Shown here: one piece after another, positions 53,382-56,747 of the stretch | Numbering within the stretch: position 1 is the stretch's first letter | Layout: the number at the start of each line of letters is the position of its first letter | Assembly: GCF_002567005.1 (NCBI RefSeq) | Contig: NZ_NUZU01000035.1 | Coordinates: forward strand, 1 to 56,747 | Reading direction: 5' to 3' | Source of the DNA: Bacillus sp. AFS073361 | Lineage (GTDB): Bacteria > Bacillota > Bacilli > Bacillales > Cytobacillaceae | Length of the DNA stretch: 56,747 nt | Made by a program: the position numbers and the translations under genes | The notes under the pieces: generated by a model | What the model saw: the letters and a program-made list of their open reading frames with translations, nothing else | What the model was told of the DNA's origin: nothing | The model's database searches: none

Positions 53382-55412
53382 TTACTGCACCAACCACACC
53401 GTCTTACCGGCTAATTTCCCTCTATACCAGTTCGTGCTCCCTACTTTTGCCGTGAGCTCGGCCGTGAATTTCTTATTTTTGTAGGCAGAAAGTTTTTTAT
53501 AAACCACGTCTTTCTTTCCGCCCCATGCTTTGCTGTAGGCACTGCCTGTTCCTTTGAGATTCATGGTTTTGGCTTTTTGGCTTACTACGGCATAGCTTAT
53601 ATCGGAAATATCGGCGGAATGTACCCAGCCGATGGCGTTCGAACCAGTGGAACTTTTACTAATTAAATAATAGGTTTGACCATTTAGCTTACCTTTTCTT
53701 TTTATATAGTAAACCTTATTGGTATAGGTAGATCCGGCCTTAAAGTAGGAACTTGAACCTAACTTTCTATAAATCTTTATGCCGGTTTTTTTGATATTGC
53801 CTAAACGGTTCTCTGCACTTTCAAGCGTTTGGTTTAGGTAGGCGCTTTGAATCCATACCGTTTTATTAGCGAAACTACCACGATACCACGTGTTAGTGCC
53901 AACCTTTTCTGTTAAATTAATCTTAAATTCTTGGTTTTTATTTTTCGAAAGGTCTTTAAAGACAATATCCTTCGTACTGCCCCATGGCTTGCTATAAACG
54001 ATACCTTTACCCGTTAAATACATCGTTTTTGCATATTTGTCATAGGAAGTATGGGAATAAGTAGTGATATCGTTGGCTTTTACCCAGCCAATGACCCCTG
54101 TTGCACTACTTGGCTGTGTACTAATTAAATAATATGTTTGATCGTTGATGGTCGCTTGTTTCTTAATGTAATAGACGGTTCCAGTGTAAGTGGATCCGGC
54201 TGGAAACGCTCCAGTTTCAGTGCCGACCGTTTTATAAATATTGACACTGCCATTTTTGATCTGACCTAACCTGCTGGTCGATCGCTCCACCTTTGGTGCT
54301 AATCTGCTCGAATAAATCCACACGGTTTTTCCGTCCAAATTCCCACGGTACCAAACCATATTTCCAACCGTTTCTGTTGCGTTCACCTTAAATTCTTGAT
54401 CTTTATATTTAGATAGAGAAGAATAGACGACATCTTTCGTCATTCCCCATGCCTTGCTATAGGCGCTGCCCTTCCCCGTAAAATACAATGTTTTTGATGT
54501 TGACTTTAGACTTGATTCAGGATTAGTAAGCAAATCCGAGGCCTTGGCCCAGCCGATTACTCCGTTTACACTACTAGCCTGCTCACTTAGCAGATAATAC
54601 GTTTGTCCGTTTACAAAGGCTAATTTTTTAATAAAAAACGTTTGATTCGTATACGTTTCCCCTGCAGGAGAGGCGGCTGCCGTATCTTTATAATCTTTAT
54701 AAATCAAAACTTTACTGCTTGGAATTTGCCCTAAACGATTCGTATTCTCCGTTTTATCAGGGAGAGCTTTATATTTCATCGTCACTAACTGAACAAATTG
54801 ATCCCAACTATAGCCCCACTTTTTAAAATAAGCATGTGGATCCGTATGGGTCGATGCACCAAGATACTTGGTGACTGCACCATGCGACCATAGAGTACCC
54901 ACACCTGTTTTTTCGGCACTTATCAAAGGTAAATTATACTCATAGAGTAAGGAGGCGATGTAATTCCCATAGTTATTGATTGAACGGGCAAATTGATCAA
55001 ACGTCTTCACACGTACTAATTCAATATGTACAAAACGCTGGTTTGCGTAGTAACCTGCACCCCAAGCGCCATAATTCGGGTTATGGATTTCAATGACACG
55101 TGAACCATCTGCGAATGCATGAACAAAGGCATTTCTATGGTTTCTCGTCATATAGGCAATTTCGCCTGTAATCGTCGAGTTGCTGTTGGCTGTTTCATGG
55201 GCGACAACACCCTCAACCTCACCATACCCATTCCGATAAGCGAATTTTGTAAAAATGCTTTGGTGCTGATTCTCTACTTTCGCAGGGACTAGTTTCTTAG
55301 AAGCGATATAATCATTCACATTGGGATAGGTTGTACCCGCTGCGCTCATAAGAGAGGGATGGACTAAAATAAAAAGTAACAGTGACAAAACAGAGATGAC
55401 AACTTTCTTCAT
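53382..55412 (-). CDS. Secreted amidase_2 with GW/SH3-type repeats
   Basis: 676 residues. Signal peptide (MKKVVISVLSLLLFILVHPS), an N-acetylmuramoyl-L-alanine amidase (amidase_2) domain (about 40-215: GVVAHETANSN, HAFADGSRVIEIHN, VHIELVRVKTFDQFA, WSHGAVTKYLG with Zn His residues), then three GW double modules (from about 225, 380 and 530), each with RLGQI or RLGNI, QTYYLIS, GWVKA, WYRG and KTVW. GW modules bind lipoteichoic acid, so it is a wall-anchored autolysin like Listeria Ami. AGGAGG lies before ATG. Confidence 0.9.
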   Translation of the reverse strand: MKKVVISVLSLLLFILVHPSLMSAAGTTYPNVNDYIASKKLVPAKVENQHQSIFTKFAYRNGYGEVEGVVAHETANSNSTITGEIAYMTRNHRNAFVHAFADGSRVIEIHNPNYGAWGAGYYANQRFVHIELVRVKTFDQFARSINNYGNYIASLLYEYNLPLISAEKTGVGTLWSHGAVTKYLGASTHTDPHAYFKKWGYSWDQFVQLVTMKYKALPDKTENTNRLGQIPSSKVLIYKDYKDTAAASPAGETYTNQTFFIKKLAFVNGQTYYLLSEQASSVNGVIGWAKASDLLTNPESSLKSTSKTLYFTGKGSAYSKAWGMTKDVVYSSLSKYKDQEFKVNATETVGNMVWYRGNLDGKTVWIYSSRLAPKVERSTSRLGQIKNGSVNIYKTVGTETGAFPAGSTYTGTVYYIKKQATINDQTYYLISTQPSSATGVIGWVKANDITTYSHTSYDKYAKTMYLTGKGIVYSKPWGSTKDIVFKDLSKNKNQEFKINLTEKVGTNTWYRGSFANKTVWIQSAYLNQTLESAENRLGNIKKTGIKIYRKLGSSSYFKAGSTYTNKVYYIKRKGKLNGQTYYLISKSSTGSNAIGWVHSADISDISYAVVSQKAKTMNLKGTGSAYSKAWGGKKDVVYKKLSAYKNKKFTAELTAKVGSTNWYRGKLAGKTVWLVQ

Positions 55413-55532
55413 TTTTCCTCCTAATATAATAGTTTAAATGTCGAATAGACTCATAAAACTATTATACTATGACAAATGAACTGATTCTAAGAAATATTTA
55501 GTTTTTCTAAATAATTTTGGTAATTCAATGAT

Positions 55533-55545
55533 GGTGTCAGGCACC
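55533..55545 (-). repeat. REP-like 13-mer, single copy
   Basis: GGTGTCAGGCACC on the plus strand, upstream of both the amidase and the GNAT genes. Confidence 0.9.
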
Positions 55546-55569
55546 ATGATGCAGGTTTGTGGTGTGGTT

Positions 55570-55620
55570 TTACTGGCGGATAACTCCACATTACTGGCGG
55601 ATAACAGCTTTTTACTGGCG
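55570..55620 (+). repeat. ACTGGCGG repeats, three copies
   Basis: TTACTGGCGGATAAC twice and TTTACTGGCG once, about 23 and 20 bp apart. It is related to the pair at 51427-51463. Confidence 0.7.
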
Positions 55621-55698
55621 CAATCTTTCAAATTCGTTTTCAAATTCGACATTATAGGATACTATTACCTATAACATCAAAAAAGGCAGGCAACCCCA

Positions 55699-56325
55699 AT
55701 GACAGTCAATGAAATTAGCATAACGGAGGGTAATTTAAGCGAGCTGCATAACGTCTATCAACGCTTACAAATGGACTTCCCAGCCAATGAATTAAAAGAT
55801 TACAAGCATTTTCAAAAGCTTTTAGCTAACGAAAAATACAAACTCATCTGGGCAAGGCAACAGGAAAAAATCGTTGGCTATGCCTTAATTTATGAATTTG
55901 AGCACTTACCAGCGATATGGCTAGATTATATGGCAATCGATCAGCAATTCCGGAATGCTGGCTATGGGTCCCTCTTTTTTCATAAAATCACTCAATCAAA
56001 GCGGGATGGGTATATTGGGACGTTTGTAGAATTGGAAATACCAGAAGAAGATCCAGACTCACGAGAGCAACAAATACGAAGAATAAACTTTTACGAACGA
56101 ATGGGTGCAAGAAGACTAAATATCTCTTATAAACTCCCCACAAACGATGGCGGGCTTCCCCTGTACCTATATTTTAGACCGTCTCCTCATATACACCGAT
56201 TGCCAAAGGAACAAATACTAGCAGGGATCGAAGAAGTATTCCAATTTATCCATTCAGATGTAATCGATAAAGACACCATATTAAACGAAATTTCACCGTC
56301 CATTGAAGATGAATATTTTAACTAA
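55699..56325 (+). CDS. GNAT-family acetyltransferase
   Basis: 208 residues. The acetyl-CoA-binding core is DYMAIDQQFRNAGYGSLFFHKI (about 75-96). EIPEEDPDSREQQIRRINFYERMGARRLN follows, then a C-terminal extension to about 208. Substrate unknown. GGCAGG-type site about 10 nt before ATG at 55699, so the start is moderately sure. Single gene with a strong terminator at 56326. Confidence 0.8.
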   Translation: MTVNEISITEGNLSELHNVYQRLQMDFPANELKDYKHFQKLLANEKYKLIWARQQEKIVGYALIYEFEHLPAIWLDYMAIDQQFRNAGYGSLFFHKITQSKRDGYIGTFVELEIPEEDPDSREQQIRRINFYERMGARRLNISYKLPTNDGGLPLYLYFRPSPHIHRLPKEQILAGIEEVFQFIHSDVIDKDTILNEISPSIEDEYFN

Positions 56326-56376
56326 AAAGAAAAGCAGAAGTTCAGCTCTCACTCGAGCTGCTTCTGCTTTTCTTTA
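56326..56376. terminator. Bidirectional terminator
   Basis: Long stem AAAAGCAGAAG..AGCTC/GAGCT.CTTCTGCTTTT (about 56330-56371). It separates the GNAT gene from the convergent DoxX gene. Confidence 0.9.
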
Positions 56377-56378
56377 TG

Positions 56379-56747
56379 TTAAGCTTTTACTTTTTCATGA
56401 CCAGTGTGACTAGTGCCTTTTTTGTTCATTTTAGTAATGAACGGGACCACCCAGCGGTCTAAACCGATTCTACCAGCATTGTAACCTGCTGTTAGAATGA
56501 TGAAGCCAAGGAAGATGTCTCTTGGGTTATGAGATACTGTACCTGCTAAGAAGAAGCTGAAATTCATTACAAGGCCGAAGAACATGGCTGTTGTTGTTAA
56601 GCATCCTAAGATCAATCCTAAACCGATTAAAGTTTCGCCCCAAGGAACAATGACGTTGAACACATCCACGTTTGGCAGTGCAAAGTGTTTTAAGAAGTCT
56701 ACATACCAGCCAAATACGACCGCGCCGTCTGGACCTTTTACTGGGTT
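56379..56747 (-). CDS. DoxX-family membrane protein, truncated at the window edge
   Basis: The minus-strand frame runs open to base 56747, so the N-terminus is missing; the visible 122 residues begin NPVKGPDGAVVFGWY. An internal GTG at 56669 should not be taken as the start. Membrane segments include VDVFNVIVPWGETLIGLGLILG and DIFLGFIILTAGYNAGRIGLDRW, typical of DoxX/DoxD-like quinone-linked proteins. Role unknown. Confidence 0.8.
   Translation of the reverse strand, partial: NPVKGPDGAVVFGWYVDFLKHFALPNVDVFNVIVPWGETLIGLGLILGCLTTTAMFFGLVMNFSFFLAGTVSHNPRDIFLGFIILTAGYNAGRIGLDRWVVPFITKMNKKGTSHTGHEKVKA

Noticed and set aside
8386..55545. REP-like copies as a CRISPR array
   Set aside because: Copies are scattered over 47 kb without regular spacers or cas genes.

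Overview
The window is chromosomal DNA of a spore-forming member of the Bacillaceae (Bacillus or Neobacillus type). The support is an spsAB plus rhamnose (spsIJKL-type) spore-polysaccharide operon, xpaC-yaaN, mnaA, alaR-alaT, glnK-amtB, CwlC-like mother-cell amidases, queF behind a preQ1 riboswitch, AGGAGG-type ribosome binding sites, and many TTG/GTG starts. I saw no rRNA, tRNA, CRISPR array or prophage. The only transposase-like gene is a single-domain RAYT.

Layout. 1-5.6 kb: minus-strand operon spsL-spsK-spsJ-spsI-spsA-spsB for dTDP-rhamnose and spore coat glycan. 5.6-6.2 kb: an intergenic region with ten DnaA boxes, most set exactly 21 bp apart. 6.2-8.4 kb: small genes, including a 54-residue ORF behind a c-di-GMP-I riboswitch, and a VanY/LdcB-type lipoprotein. 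8.4-15.4 kb: yaaN-xpaC, a His/Gly-rich probable coat protein, a VOC protein, mnaA, a membrane serine protease with an EF-hand tail, and zupT. 15.4-17.6 kb: comM (yifB) overlapping a REP-associated tyrosine transposase (RAYT) gene. 17.6-30.5 kb: metabolic and transport genes (molybdopterin oxidoreductase, YitT, DAACS symporter, galE, MacAB-like ABC efflux). 30.7-40.6 kb: phosphate-starvation genes (PhoX phosphatase, pstS, YncE/phosphoesterase) with visible PhoP boxes, an RND pump, and a possible PhoP-driven small RNA. 40.6-44.3 kb: nitrogen genes glnK-amtB with two perfect TnrA/GlnR boxes, and alaR-alaT. 44.5-51.4 kb: a membrane diguanylate cyclase, then a duplicated block of DUF1659/DUF2922 proteins around YvrJ, two CwlC-like amidases (one fused to a glucosaminidase) and VanZ. 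51.5-56.7 kb: queF, an EamA transporter, a GW-repeat amidase, a GNAT acetyltransferase and a truncated DoxX gene.

The strongest unexplained structure is a dispersed 13-bp hairpin repeat, GGTGCCTGACACC. I count 25 copies (23 exact, two with A as first base) between 8.4 and 55.5 kb and none in the first 8.3 kb. Copies are single, tandem, or paired head-to-head. Three pairs form almost identical 44-45 bp palindromes with 20-bp arms. Most sit just past gene ends, one supplies a stop codon and one lies inside a permease gene. The RAYT gene lies among them, so the set looks like a Firmicute REP/REPIN system whose transposase is co-translated with comM. The second is the helically phased DnaA-box array. 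The third is the c-di-GMP riboswitch in front of an uncharacterised 54-residue protein, in the same window as a GGDEF enzyme.
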